Below, piece after piece: positions 53,542-63,062 of a stretch of DNA of 64,000 nucleotides; the first letter of the stretch is position 1; the number at the start of each line of letters is the position of its first letter. The notes beneath the pieces were generated by a model. It made no database searches and was not told the origin of the DNA. It was given only the letters and a program-made list of their open reading frames with translations. The stretch is from JABDMD01 sp965203475 (GTDB lineage Bacteria; Pseudomonadota; Gammaproteobacteria; UBA4575), in assembly GCA_965203475.1 (NCBI GenBank), contig OZ241890.1:124001-188000 (forward strand), given 5' to 3'. Position numbers and translations under genes: made by a program.

Positions 53542-54897
53542 CTATTCCAGCTCTAGCTTTTGCAGGCGGTAGCGTAACTGGCGAAAGGTAATGCCCAACA
53601 ATTTGGCGGCTGCCGTCTTGTTCCAGCGGGTTTTTTCAAGGGCGGCCACAATGGCTTTGCGTTCTTTTTGAATCAAGTAGTCTTCAAGTTGATCGACGGA
53701 AAGTGAGATGGAAGACTCATCCGGTTGATCGGTAGTAGTTTGAATAGAATTTGTAATATCCGGTAACTCAATATCTTCAAATGAAATAGTATCGTTTTCA
53801 CACATCGTGGCGGCGCGTTCAAGAATATTTTCCAGCTCGCGAATGTTTCCAGGGAAAGAATAGTGCTGCAATTTTTCTATTGCATCATTCGTTATAGAAT
53901 AAGAGCGTTCAGAATCTTGGTTTGAAATTTTTTGCAACATGAATTCGGTTAGCGTAGGTAAATCACTCATTCGATCTCGCAACGGTGGAATATGTAACTC
54001 GATGACATTGATGCGATAGTATAAATCTTGTCTGAAATTTCCATTATCAACTTCACTCGCTAGATCTTTGTGCGTTGCACTTAATAAGCGTATATCTACC
54101 GGAATTTCTTTTTGGCCACCAATGGGTTTTATCGCTTTTTCTTGAATGGCACGTAACAGTTTTACCTGCATGTGTATGGGTAACTCTGCGATCTCATCTA
54201 AAAATAATGTACCGCCGTTGGCCGCTTGAAAAAGTCCTTCTTTATCACTTACAGCTCCTGTGAAACTACCTTTCATGTGACCAAAGAATTCACTTTCCAT
54301 AAGCTCCGTCGGGATCGCACCACAATTCACAGGCACGAAAGATGCACCTGCACGTGGACCCTGTTCATGAATCTGTTTCGCCACCAGTTCTTTTCCTACT
54401 CCAGATTCACCTCGCAAATATACCGGTGCCTGGCTGCGCGCCAGTTTTCCAATTTTGTTGCGTAACGTTTGCATGGGTTCTGAATTGCCCAGCAGTTTTT
54501 GTTTTTCGGTAGTCTTCGGCTGATCAATAGGAGTACTTGCAACTTTCAGGGCACTGTCGACTAAACCACGCAACATTTTTAAATCGATAGGTTTGGATAC
54601 AAAATCAAATGCACCAGCTTTGAGCGCTTTAATCGCAGTTTCCATACTGCCAAATGCGGTAATGACTGCTACAGGAATGTGAGGGAACTCGTTTTGAATG
54701 TGTTCTACAAGATCAATGCCAGTTCCATCCGGAAGTTTCATATCGGTAAGACACAAGTCAAATTGTTCTTGGTTTAGTAATGATTTAGCATCACGCACGT
54801 TAGCCGCTGCATGCGAGTCTAAATTCATGCGGCTTAAAGTTATCTCAAGAAGTTCTCGAATATCGGGTTCGTCGTCTACGACTAAAACATTTCTCAA
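53542..54897 (-). CDS. pilR: Type IV pilus response regulator PilR (NtrC family)
   Basis: The 451-residue sigma54 activator has a receiver domain (about 1-120; VLVVDDEPDIRE, phospho-acceptor Asp52 in LCLTDMKLPDGTG), a AAA+ domain (about 135-375; Walker A GESGVGKELVAK, the sigma54-contact loop GSFTGAV, Walker B GGTLFLDEIAELP) and a C-terminal Fis-type helix-turn-helix (TRWNKTAAAKLLGITFRQLR). PilR activates pilA transcription. It overlaps pilS by 4 bases, its sensor kinase partner, and lies upstream of pilA on the same strand. Confidence 0.96.
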   Translation of the reverse strand: MRNVLVVDDEPDIRELLEITLSRMNLDSHAAANVRDAKSLLNQEQFDLCLTDMKLPDGTGIDLVEHIQNEFPHIPVAVITAFGSMETAIKALKAGAFDFVSKPIDLKMLRGLVDSALKVASTPIDQPKTTEKQKLLGNSEPMQTLRNKIGKLARSQAPVYLRGESGVGKELVAKQIHEQGPRAGASFVPVNCGAIPTELMESEFFGHMKGSFTGAVSDKEGLFQAANGGTLFLDEIAELPIHMQVKLLRAIQEKAIKPIGGQKEIPVDIRLLSATHKDLASEVDNGNFRQDLYYRINVIELHIPPLRDRMSDLPTLTEFMLQKISNQDSERSYSITNDAIEKLQHYSFPGNIRELENILERAATMCENDTISFEDIELPDITNSIQTTTDQPDESSISLSVDQLEDYLIQKERKAIVAALEKTRWNKTAAAKLLGITFRQLRYRLQKLELE

Positions 54898-56546
54898 CTT
54901 AGTGATTCTCCAAGGTTCTCCTGAATGTCTTCGGGAAGGTCAAGTTTGCTGGATAATTCAATCCTGAAACAACTGCCTCCATCTTCCATTCTAATATAAC
55001 GTAAATCACCACCGTTGTTCTTGCATAACTCGCGTGAAAGGTATAAACCTAAGCCCGTACCAGTATCACTGGTAGTAAAAAAGGGTTCAAATAGCTGTGC
55101 TTGATATTCTTCGTCGATGCCTGGACCAAAATCAATGACATCGATATAAGGCAGTAATTCACCTTCGGTGAGGTTAGCAATAATTTGAATCTTTTCCTCT
55201 TCGCTGCCATTAGCCCCATATTTTTTTGCATTTTTACATAAATTCCACATCACCTGGTGCAGATGATTAGGGTCTATCGATACGATACTGTCAGCAGGTG
55301 CAATTTTCATGGAGAGCCAGTTTTTTGGAATATCATTGGTTCGGGAAAATTCTTCAATAAAATTTGTCAGCCATGTGCGTAGTGCAATATCTTCAGGTTT
55401 AGCTTTTTCTCGGCGAGATAATCGCAACACATTATTAATAATATTATTCAGGCGCAAAGACTGATCTTGAATAATAGTGGCGAGGCGTCGATCCGCTTGT
55501 TGTAATTCATTAGATTCATCTAGCAATTGTGCTGCATGGCTAATGGCACCTAATGGATTTCTAATTTCATGTGCAATACTTGCCGTAAGTCTGCCAAGCG
55601 AGGCTAATTTAGTTTCTTGAACTTGACGGTCGATATCCGTGTTATCACTAAAATAAATGACAGATCCTTTGTCATATTTTCGTGAGCCCACGGGAGTCAT
55701 GCGCACTTGTAGATCTTTAATTCCTTTTTGTTTTAGTTTTACTAAATGATTTCGATAATTAGGGTTATCTTCTGCTTTTTGCCACGATTTATACAAATCG
55801 TTTAAAGGTATCGAAATATCTAATAGTTTTGAATGATCACTGATTTCAGGTTGACCCAATAACTTCCATGCTGCGCGATTATGCATGCGTATGGTGCCAT
55901 CTTCATCGACTACCATAATTCCAGATTCCATACGATTGATTAAATGATTATTTAGATTGGCCAAATTGGCCAAATCAATTCCACGTTGTTCGGCAAGTTT
56001 TGCACTTTCAGTGGCACGTGAGGCTAACGTGATGCCTGCTAAGGCAGTTGCAAATAATGCTGCACCGAGTAAACCGGCCTGTGTAAAAGCAGTCTTCTCA
56101 AATACGTCATATAAGCTTGCATAAAATTCATGTAGTAACACAGCAAGAGTAGCCAATGCCGCAAATAAAATGGCTGATTTGCCCGGCAGTAATAAACTTC
56201 CTCCCGCAACAACCGCGATTAATAATGTGCCAAATCCGCTAGTGATACCACCATACAAATGCATGATGTATGTCAGTGCTGCAATGTCGAAAAGGATTGT
56301 TAAGTAGACATGAGCTTTATATGGAAACCATCTTAGATAAGCAAACATCAATGCAACTATCGCAATGGCTAAATAAATAATACTTACAAGCTGTAATTGT
56401 TGGGGGTTATGTGAAGCTAGGTAAGTGTCTTGGGGTGCAAAAATGCTTAAGCCAAAAAACACAACAGATACTACTACACGATAAATACTAAATAGCCGCA
56501 GAGCGGGCCATTGCTGTGTAGTAGCATCAATGAAAAATTTACTCAT
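54894..56546 (-). CDS. pilS: Type IV pilus sensor histidine kinase PilS
   Basis: The 550-residue kinase has six N-terminal membrane helices (about 18-180), a PAS domain (about 205-310: NRMESGIMVVDEDGTIRMHN), the HisKA motif SIAHEIRNPLGAISHAAQLL with phospho-acceptor His326, and an ATPase domain with MWNLCKNAKKYG (N box), DFGPGIDEE (G1), FFTTSDTGTGLGLYLSREL (F and G2). PilS senses pilin in the membrane and controls PilR. Length and layout match PilS of Pseudomonas. It is divergent from sucC with about 130 bases between. Confidence 0.95.
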   Translation of the reverse strand: MSKFFIDATTQQWPALRLFSIYRVVVSVVFFGLSIFAPQDTYLASHNPQQLQLVSIIYLAIAIVALMFAYLRWFPYKAHVYLTILFDIAALTYIMHLYGGITSGFGTLLIAVVAGGSLLLPGKSAILFAALATLAVLLHEFYASLYDVFEKTAFTQAGLLGAALFATALAGITLASRATESAKLAEQRGIDLANLANLNNHLINRMESGIMVVDEDGTIRMHNRAAWKLLGQPEISDHSKLLDISIPLNDLYKSWQKAEDNPNYRNHLVKLKQKGIKDLQVRMTPVGSRKYDKGSVIYFSDNTDIDRQVQETKLASLGRLTASIAHEIRNPLGAISHAAQLLDESNELQQADRRLATIIQDQSLRLNNIINNVLRLSRREKAKPEDIALRTWLTNFIEEFSRTNDIPKNWLSMKIAPADSIVSIDPNHLHQVMWNLCKNAKKYGANGSEEEKIQIIANLTEGELLPYIDVIDFGPGIDEEYQAQLFEPFFTTSDTGTGLGLYLSRELCKNNGGDLRYIRMEDGGSCFRIELSSKLDLPEDIQENLGESLS

Positions 56547-56619
56547 GAGCGAGCAATTATGTAATAACTTATATATTAACTAGCAATATATTTGAACATG
56601 CAGCATATACTAGTTTGGT

Positions 56620-56649
56620 TTCGCATGAATTAGAATTCGTCAGTATAAT
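56620..56649 (+). promoter_or_regulatory. Putative sigma70 promoter of sucCD
   Basis: TATAAT at 56644-56649 is a perfect -10 box, preceded at 18 bases by TTCGCA (four of six matches to -35). It lies 27 bases before the sucC ATG and would give a short leader. Confidence 0.5.
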
Positions 56650-56675
56650 GCTACTACTCAATAATAATAGTTCCT

Positions 56676-57842
56676 ATGAATATCCACGAATATCAATCGA
56701 AACAACTTTTGTGTAGTTTTGGGGTTAAAGTTCCAGAATCACGCATTGCGAAATTGGATGACGACATAGAGAAGCTGAGCACATCCCTTGCAGATCAAAG
56801 CTGGATAGTAAAGGCACAAGTACATGCGGGAGGTCGCGGTAAGGCGGGAGGAATTATACGCGTGGAGAATAGGCAAAATCTGGCATCCGCAGTGAACCAA
56901 ATGTTAGGCACTGAATTGATTACAACACAAACGGCGGAGATAGGTTTGCCGATTAATTCAGTGTTGATTGAAGAAGCATTGGAAATTCAGCGCGAAATTT
57001 ATATAGCAATGTTAGTAGATCGTGCAAAAAAAAGACTAGCGATCATTGCTTCTGCCGAAGGCGGTATGGATATAGAGCAAGTTGCAAAAGAGACACCAGA
57101 AAAAATAATTACAACCTATATCCACCCCGCAAGTGGATTGCAATCAAACCAAATTCGTTCCATTGCTTATCAATTAAATTTGCAAAAAGATCAAATTAAA
57201 GAATTGCATGTAATTCTTTCTGGAATTTATGATTTGTTTCATGCAAAAGATTGTAGTTTAATCGAGATTAATCCCTTAGTTGTACAAAAGAATGGAGAAC
57301 TAATTGCGCTAGATGCAAAAATTAATTTTGATGAAAATGCGCTATTCAGACATCAAGATATAGTACAGCTTAGAGATGTTTCGCAGGAAATTTCAAGTGA
57401 AGCTGATGCAAAAGAATTGGGGTTAAACTATGTAAAGCTAGATGGGGATATAGGGTGTATTGTTAATGGCGCTGGATTAGCGATGGCCACCATGGATTTA
57501 ATAAAACATCATGGAGGAGAACCTGCAAACTTTTTAGATGTTGGTGGCGGCGTTTCCCAAGGCAAAGTATCTGAAGCATTTAAATTAGTGCTAAGTGATA
57601 AAAATGTTAATGCAATTTTTGTAAATATTTTTGGCGGTATTGTTCGGTGTGACTTAATTGCACAGGGAATTATAGACGCGCTACAAGACATTACTTTGAA
57701 GGTACCTGTAGTGGTTTTGCTGCAAGGGACCAATGCTGATGAAGGAAAACAACTGCTGCAAGGTATTTCGCCCAATATAATTCCTGCCTCAAATTTATCA
57801 GAAGGTGCTGAGCAATCTATTGAGCAGGCAAAGTCTCGTTAA
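56676..57842 (+). CDS. sucC: Succinyl-CoA ligase (ADP-forming) beta subunit
   Basis: The 388-residue subunit opens with MNIHEYQSKQLLCSFGVKVP and has an ATP-grasp domain (IVKAQVHAGGRGKAGGI, LIEEALEIQREIYIAM, LIEINPLVVQKNG, LDAKINFD) and a C-terminal CoA-ligase domain with VNGAGLAMATMDLIKHHGG, ANFLDVGGGV and FVNIFGGIVRCDLIAQGI. It makes succinate and ATP from succinyl-CoA in the TCA cycle. The rest of the TCA genes are not here; instead the pair lies between pilS and nadE. Confidence 0.96.
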   Translation: MNIHEYQSKQLLCSFGVKVPESRIAKLDDDIEKLSTSLADQSWIVKAQVHAGGRGKAGGIIRVENRQNLASAVNQMLGTELITTQTAEIGLPINSVLIEEALEIQREIYIAMLVDRAKKRLAIIASAEGGMDIEQVAKETPEKIITTYIHPASGLQSNQIRSIAYQLNLQKDQIKELHVILSGIYDLFHAKDCSLIEINPLVVQKNGELIALDAKINFDENALFRHQDIVQLRDVSQEISSEADAKELGLNYVKLDGDIGCIVNGAGLAMATMDLIKHHGGEPANFLDVGGGVSQGKVSEAFKLVLSDKNVNAIFVNIFGGIVRCDLIAQGIIDALQDITLKVPVVVLLQGTNADEGKQLLQGISPNIIPASNLSEGAEQSIEQAKSR

Positions 57843-57856
57843 GTTAAAAATAATAA

Positions 57857-58735
57857 ATGATGAGTATTCTTATTAATCAAGATACCAAAGTATTGTGTCA
57901 GGGCATTACAGGATCTCAAGGTAGTTTTCATACAGAACGAGCAATTGCATATGGCACAAATATTGTGGCGGGGATTACTCCAGGGCGAGGAGGTAGTGTT
58001 CATCATAATGTTCCGGTTTACAACACAATTGATGAGGCAATATCTGATCATCACATTGATGCTACTGTAATTTATGTGCCAGCCGCATTTGCCGCAGATG
58101 CAATATTAGAAGCAGTTTTTGCAAAAATAAAATTAATAGTATGCATTACAGAAGGAATCCCCGTGCTGGACATGGTAAAAGTAAAAGCAGTACTACAAAG
58201 TAGTGATTCTATGTTGCTAGGGCCAAACTGCCCAGGAATTATTACACCAGAACAATCTAAAATTGGCATCATGCCTGGCGAAATTCACCGTGCAGGAAGT
58301 ATTGGAATTGTGTCTCGCTCTGGAACATTAACTTATGTTGCTGTCAATCAAACTACACAACACAATTTAGGGCAAACCACCTGTGTTGGTATTGGTGGCG
58401 ATCCGATTCATGGGCTGGGCTTTATTGAGTGTTTAGAATTATTTGAAGCAGATGATGCAACTCAAGGAATTATTATGGTAGGCGAAATTGGTGGAACAGC
58501 TGAAGAAGCCGCCGCAGAATATATACAAGAAAATGTTTCCAAACCTGTTGTCGCTTATATCGCAGGAGTTACCGCCCCGCCGGGGAAAAGAATGGGACAT
58601 GCCGGCGCAATTATCAGTGGGGGCAAAGGAACGGCGGAACAAAAATATGCCGTACTAGAAAAAGCAGGTGTGTGCACTGTACGTTCACCCGCCGATATGG
58701 GCGTACATATGAGTCAGCTGATTAATTCAAGATGA
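57857..58735 (+). CDS. sucD: Succinyl-CoA ligase alpha subunit
   Basis: The 292-residue subunit has the CoA-binding domain (SILINQDTKVLCQGITGSQG, NIVAGITPGRGGSVHHNVPV), GPNCPGIITPEQSKIGIMPG, GIVSRSGTLTYVAVNQTTQ and the active-site loop GHAGAIISGGKGTAEQK with phosphohistidine His248. It follows sucC by 14 bases and its last 4 bases overlap nadE, so the NAD gene is probably translated from the same message. Confidence 0.96.
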   Translation: MMSILINQDTKVLCQGITGSQGSFHTERAIAYGTNIVAGITPGRGGSVHHNVPVYNTIDEAISDHHIDATVIYVPAAFAADAILEAVFAKIKLIVCITEGIPVLDMVKVKAVLQSSDSMLLGPNCPGIITPEQSKIGIMPGEIHRAGSIGIVSRSGTLTYVAVNQTTQHNLGQTTCVGIGGDPIHGLGFIECLELFEADDATQGIIMVGEIGGTAEEAAAEYIQENVSKPVVAYIAGVTAPPGKRMGHAGAIISGGKGTAEQKYAVLEKAGVCTVRSPADMGVHMSQLINSR

Positions 58736-60351
58736 GTGACCTGTTAAATATTGCATTAGCGCAACAGAATTTTTTAGTGGGTGATGTTGAGTCAAATACA
58801 AAAAAAATAATTCAATGTGCAGAGCAAGCGAGAGATGAATACTCGGCAGATATTATTGTATTTTCCGAGTTGGCGATAACCGGATATCCGTTAGAAGATC
58901 TATTGTTTCGCCCCTTAATTATTCAACGTGTAGAACAGGCGCTTGAATCAATCAAACTCAAAGTGCAGGATATTTATGTTTTAGTGGGAGCACCTATTAA
59001 AGAAAACGAAAGTTTATTCAATGCTGCGTTACTGATCTATAACAACAATATTGTTGCTAAATATTACAAGCAAAAATTGCCTAATTATGATGTATTTGAT
59101 GAAAAGCGATATTTTCGTGCAGGGCAAGCTGCCTGTGCTGTGGACATTAAGAACGTACAAGTAGGTTTTACAATTTGTGAGGATATTTGGTTTCCTGAAC
59201 CAATAAAGGCAAGTGTCGATGCAGGCGCAGAACTCATCATTAATATTAATGCGAGCCCATATGAAATTGGAAAAACAGAAAAGCGTATTGAAGTACTTGA
59301 ATCAAGAGTAGAAGAACAGGGCGTACCTATAATTTATGTGAATCAAGTTGGTGGGCAGGATGAGTTAGTATTTGATGGTGAATCGTTTTGTATCAATAAA
59401 ACTAAAGACATAAGTTTAAGAGCACCAGCATTTAAAGAAGGAATTTTTACTGTCCAATATTCTTTAGTACAACACAATTTAGTTAGCAGCGCATGTGTGA
59501 GCGATGCTCTTGATCACCATGACTCAGTGTATCAGGCACTATTACTGGGCGTTAAAGATTATGTGGTTAAAAATAAATTCCAAGGAGTGGTGTTGGGCTT
59601 ATCGGGCGGGGTAGATTCTGCATTGACCTTAGCAATTGCAGTAGATGCGCTAGGAGCGAATCGTGTGCATGCATTAATGATGCCCTTTCGATACACCTCA
59701 GAAATGAGTATTGAAGATGCGCGCGAAATGGCGAGCAATCTTGGCGTGAAATTCGATGAGATCACAATTGAAGAAGCCTATGAAGCGATCACCCATAGCT
59801 TGTCTCCAATTTTTGAAGACTATGCGACGGATGTTACGGAAGAAAACATTCAATCAAGAATTCGAGGATTGTTCTTAATGGCCGTATCAAATAAAACAGG
59901 CCGTATGCTATTAACTACTGGCAACAAAAGTGAAATGTCGGTGGGGTACGCGACTTTGTATGGTGATATGGCAGGGGGGTTTGCACCCTTAAAGGATGTA
60001 TCAAAAACATTAGTGTTTGAACTTGCTCACTACCGAAATAAATTAGGTTGCATCATTCCACCAAGAATCATCACAAGGCCGCCATCGGCAGAATTAGCTC
60101 CAGACCAGGTAGATGAAGACAGTTTACCGCCATATGAAATTTTGGACCCGATTTTAGAATTATTTGTAGAGCAAGATGTTCCGATTGATGAAATTGTAGT
60201 GCAGGGATACGAAAGAGAAGTTGTGCAACGAGTTGCAAAACTGGTGTTACGGAATGAATATAAAAGACGACAAACACCACCCGGAGTAAAAATTACTTCA
60301 CGCGCTTTTGGCAAAGATAGACGCTATCCGATTACATCAGGGTATTTATAG
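58732..60351 (+). CDS. nadE: Glutamine-dependent NAD+ synthetase
   Basis: The 539-residue enzyme has an N-terminal nitrilase-type glutaminase domain with the Glu-Lys-Cys triad (Glu46 in VFSELAITGYP, Lys in YKQKLPNYDVFDE, Cys in VGFTICEDIWF) and a C-terminal synthetase domain (from about 270) with the PPi loop GLSGGVDSAL, TTGNKSEMSVGYATLYGDM and KLVLRNEYKRRQTPPG. It amidates deamido-NAD using glutamine, the last step of NAD synthesis. It overlaps sucD by 4 bases. The stop is 2 bases from the convergent bamD stop. Confidence 0.96.
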   Translation: MSDLLNIALAQQNFLVGDVESNTKKIIQCAEQARDEYSADIIVFSELAITGYPLEDLLFRPLIIQRVEQALESIKLKVQDIYVLVGAPIKENESLFNAALLIYNNNIVAKYYKQKLPNYDVFDEKRYFRAGQAACAVDIKNVQVGFTICEDIWFPEPIKASVDAGAELIININASPYEIGKTEKRIEVLESRVEEQGVPIIYVNQVGGQDELVFDGESFCINKTKDISLRAPAFKEGIFTVQYSLVQHNLVSSACVSDALDHHDSVYQALLLGVKDYVVKNKFQGVVLGLSGGVDSALTLAIAVDALGANRVHALMMPFRYTSEMSIEDAREMASNLGVKFDEITIEEAYEAITHSLSPIFEDYATDVTEENIQSRIRGLFLMAVSNKTGRMLLTTGNKSEMSVGYATLYGDMAGGFAPLKDVSKTLVFELAHYRNKLGCIIPPRIITRPPSAELAPDQVDEDSLPPYEILDPILELFVEQDVPIDEIVVQGYEREVVQRVAKLVLRNEYKRRQTPPGVKITSRAFGKDRRYPITSGYL

Positions 60352-60353
60352 CA

Positions 60354-61244
60354 CTACGTACAAAGTTTCTTTTCTAGGTAAAACAAGTATTCTGCTATTG
60401 ATCTAAAGATCGATTTTTTGCAGGCAGCTTTTTCAAGGAATAAATCTTCTTTAGTAAAGTTTTGATCAAATACACGTTTAGAATCTTCCGCAAGATCATT
60501 TATGCCAAGTCTTTCATAAGATTTTTCTAACATCACTAACGCTTGAGGCATTACAGATGCACCTTGATAATTTTCTATGATATAACGTGCGCGATTAGCA
60601 GAAGCCACATAGGCACCCCTACGTATATAAAACTCACCCACATTCATTTCATATTTAGCTAACTCATTTCGTAAATACACCATGCGTTGTTGAGCATCTT
60701 CTGCATATTCGCTGTCAGGAAATTGTTCCACTAATAATCCGAATACTTCGAATGACTCGCGTAAAGGTGTTGGATCATTTCTGGAAGGTTCGCGCGTTAC
60801 AAATAAATGTAAAAAGCTTCTGCCACTATCAAAAGCAATTAATCCTTTTAAGTAGTAGGCATAATCTAAATTTGGATGTAAAGGATTCAGTTGAATGAAC
60901 CGGTCGATACTTCTTGTTGCTTGGTCCGTATCTTGCAGTTTGTAATATGAATAAGCGAGTTCGAGTTGTGCCTGTTGGGCGTGACTTCCAAATGGATAAC
61001 GGCCTTCCAGCACTTCAAACTTTTCTACTGCAGTGTTGATGTCTCTCGCTAGCAATGCTCTGTGCGCATCTTGATAAAGAGATTCTGCTGTTTCATTTGG
61101 GTCAATTTCAGGATCTTTTTCTTCTTCATCTTTACCAAAGGGCCATAGGCTTGAGCATGAAGCTATACTCATGATGCAACACAAGATAAAAACGTATGCC
61201 AAATTACGCAAAGGTTTCTCAGAATTAAACATATACTTATTCAT
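60354..61244 (-). CDS. bamD: Outer-membrane assembly lipoprotein BamD (ComL)
   Basis: The 296-residue lipoprotein has a signal with lipobox SIASC (Cys30) and then five TPR-like repeats: AESLYQDAHRALLARDI, VEKFEVLEGRYPFGSHAQQA, QLELAYSYYKLQDTDQA, LNPLHPNLDYAYYLKGL and FPDSEYAEDAQQRMVYLRN. These match BamD, the essential partner of BamA in beta-barrel insertion. The divergent arrangement with rluD-pgeF is the common gammaproteobacterial one. ATG at codon 5 (MFNSEKPL) is an alternative start. Confidence 0.95.
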   Translation of the reverse strand: MNKYMFNSEKPLRNLAYVFILCCIMSIASCSSLWPFGKDEEEKDPEIDPNETAESLYQDAHRALLARDINTAVEKFEVLEGRYPFGSHAQQAQLELAYSYYKLQDTDQATRSIDRFIQLNPLHPNLDYAYYLKGLIAFDSGRSFLHLFVTREPSRNDPTPLRESFEVFGLLVEQFPDSEYAEDAQQRMVYLRNELAKYEMNVGEFYIRRGAYVASANRARYIIENYQGASVMPQALVMLEKSYERLGINDLAEDSKRVFDQNFTKEDLFLEKAACKKSIFRSIAEYLFYLEKKLCT

Positions 61245-61299
61245 AGGATATGAAGTATAACTATTTTATGCCCAAAATCTGTATCTACCATAGTTAACA

Positions 61300-62229
61300 T
61301 TGAGTAACGAAGCAAAATTAACCAAGATCATCCCTGAATCATGTAAGGGTAGTCGTTTGGACAGTTCACTGGCCCAATTGTTTCCAGAGTATTCACGTGC
61401 ACGTCTACAAAAGTGGATTAAAAATGGAAATGTCTCGGTAGATGGCAAATTATTGCGATCCAAAGATGTACTGGTTGGTGGAGAGCAAGTGATCTTAGTT
61501 GCTGAATTAAGTGACGAGGTTGAATTAGAACCTGAGGATATCTCGCTTGATATTATTTTTGAAGACAATTCTATTTTAGTAATCAATAAGCCAGCAGGAT
61601 TGATCGTACATCCAGGGGCTGGAAATCCGACGGGTACGCTAGCCAATGGACTTTTATATCATTGTCCCGAAATTCGAAGTGTACCCAGAGTAGGAATCGT
61701 GCATCGACTGGATAAGGACACCACGGGATTGCTTGTCATTGCAAAAGATTTAAAAAGTCATGCAAATATTGTTCAGCAATTACAAGAGCGTGTAATGAGT
61801 CGAAAATACATCGCGCTAGTAAAAGGTGAAATTATATCAGGTGGTGAAGTAAACGCACCTGTTGGAAGACACCCCATTGATCGAAAACGCATGGCTGTAA
61901 TTGATGCTGGAAAATATGCACTAACACGCTACAGAATTCGCAAACGATTTAAAGGTTGTACATTACTCGATGTTTCATTGGAAACGGGAAGAACACATCA
62001 AATACGAGTACACATGTCTCACATTAATTTTCCAATTGTTGGAGATTCTGTATATAGCAAAAAAATTAAGATAGAAAATAAAACGAACAGCAAAAAACTT
62101 GCTAGTTTTAATCGCCAGGCACTACATGCTGCATGTTTAGAATTAACGCATCCGCAAACGGGAGAGAACTGTAAGTGGTCTGCACCTTTGCCACAGGATT
62201 TTAAAACCTTATTAAACTTGCTTGAGTAA
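61300..62229 (+). CDS. rluD: 23S rRNA pseudouridine synthase RluD
   Basis: The 309-residue enzyme has an N-terminal S4 RNA-binding domain (GSRLDSSLAQLFPEYSRARL, about 17-36) and the RluA-type catalytic domain with NKPAGLIVHPGAGNPTGTL, VGIVHRLDKDTTGLLVIA (catalytic Asp) and LETGRTHQIRVHMSHI. It forms pseudouridines in helix 69 of 23S rRNA. The best start is TTG at 61300, since no ATG lies in a suitable place and the S4 domain begins soon after. It is divergent from bamD (55 bases between) and 12 bases from pgeF. Confidence 0.93.
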   Translation: MSNEAKLTKIIPESCKGSRLDSSLAQLFPEYSRARLQKWIKNGNVSVDGKLLRSKDVLVGGEQVILVAELSDEVELEPEDISLDIIFEDNSILVINKPAGLIVHPGAGNPTGTLANGLLYHCPEIRSVPRVGIVHRLDKDTTGLLVIAKDLKSHANIVQQLQERVMSRKYIALVKGEIISGGEVNAPVGRHPIDRKRMAVIDAGKYALTRYRIRKRFKGCTLLDVSLETGRTHQIRVHMSHINFPIVGDSVYSKKIKIENKTNSKKLASFNRQALHAACLELTHPQTGENCKWSAPLPQDFKTLLNLLE

Positions 62230-62241
62230 ATATTCGTAATA

Positions 62242-62988
62242 ATGAATTCAATAGAAGCTATTACTCCTGATTGGCCGGCACCTAAAAATGTTATGAGTTA
62301 TTGCACGACTCGAATTGGCGGGGTGAGTAAAAACCAATATGAAAGTTTAAATGTAGGACTGCATGTTGATGATATCGAAGAGCATGTAGTAGAAAATCGA
62401 AACCGTGTAAGCGATCAATTACAATTGCCCAGTGGACCTTTGTGGTTAAATCAACAACACAGTAATTGTGTTATTCAAATTACATACAGTACAGTTATTA
62501 ACACACTATCAGATGCGGCCTATACAACTGATGCTAATTTGGTTTGTGTTGTACAAACTGCAGACTGCTTACCAATATTTATATGTGATAAAGCGGGGAC
62601 GTCTGTAGCCGCAATTCATGCTGGTTGGAGAGGGTTATTAAATGGCGTAATTGAAAACACTTTAAAAGAGATGTCTATGGAAAATTCAGAATTGTTGTGC
62701 TGGCTAGGCCCAGCCATTGGTCCGGAAAAGTTTGAAGTTGGCGAAGAAGTACAGCAACAATTTATTACAAAAAATTCTATCCATAGTAATGCATTTTGCC
62801 CATATCAAACTCATACATCTATGGCAGATATTTACCAAATTGCCAAAAATATACTAACCAACTCAGGTGTAAACGCCACAGATATTTATGGTGGAAATTG
62901 TTGTACTCATACGGAATTTGAGCGATTTTTTTCTTATCGGCGAGATGGTCAAACAGGGCGTATGGCAAGTCTGATTTGGCTGAAATAG
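62242..62988 (+). CDS. pgeF: Peptidoglycan editing factor PgeF (YfiH, laccase domain)
   Basis: The 248-residue protein shows CTTRIGGVSKNQYESLNVG, LWLNQQHS, CVVQTADCLPIFICD, VAAIHAGWRGLLNGVIENTL, WLGPAIGPEKFEVGEEV and FFSYRRDGQTGRMASLIW. The His, Cys and His of the metal site are all present. PgeF removes L-Ser wrongly placed in the first position of the UDP-MurNAc peptide in E. coli; purine-nucleoside activity is reported for relatives. Order rluD-pgeF-clpB is the E. coli order. Confidence 0.94.
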   Translation: MNSIEAITPDWPAPKNVMSYCTTRIGGVSKNQYESLNVGLHVDDIEEHVVENRNRVSDQLQLPSGPLWLNQQHSNCVIQITYSTVINTLSDAAYTTDANLVCVVQTADCLPIFICDKAGTSVAAIHAGWRGLLNGVIENTLKEMSMENSELLCWLGPAIGPEKFEVGEEVQQQFITKNSIHSNAFCPYQTHTSMADIYQIAKNILTNSGVNATDIYGGNCCTHTEFERFFSYRRDGQTGRMASLIWLK

Positions 62989-62997
62989 GCCATTACC

Positions 62998-63025
62998 CTT
63001 GAAACTCCTCAAACAGTCCCCATTT
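62998..63025 (+). promoter_or_regulatory. Sigma32 (heat-shock) promoter of clpB
   Basis: CTTGAAA at 62998-63004, a 13-base spacer, then CCCCATTT at 63018-63025 match the sigma32 consensus at every key position. It begins only 10 bases after the pgeF stop and lies 37 bases before the clpB ATG. Confidence 0.93.
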
Positions 63026-63062
63026 TTAAAAGCATAGTCAGTACTTCACTGGAGATGCCCTT

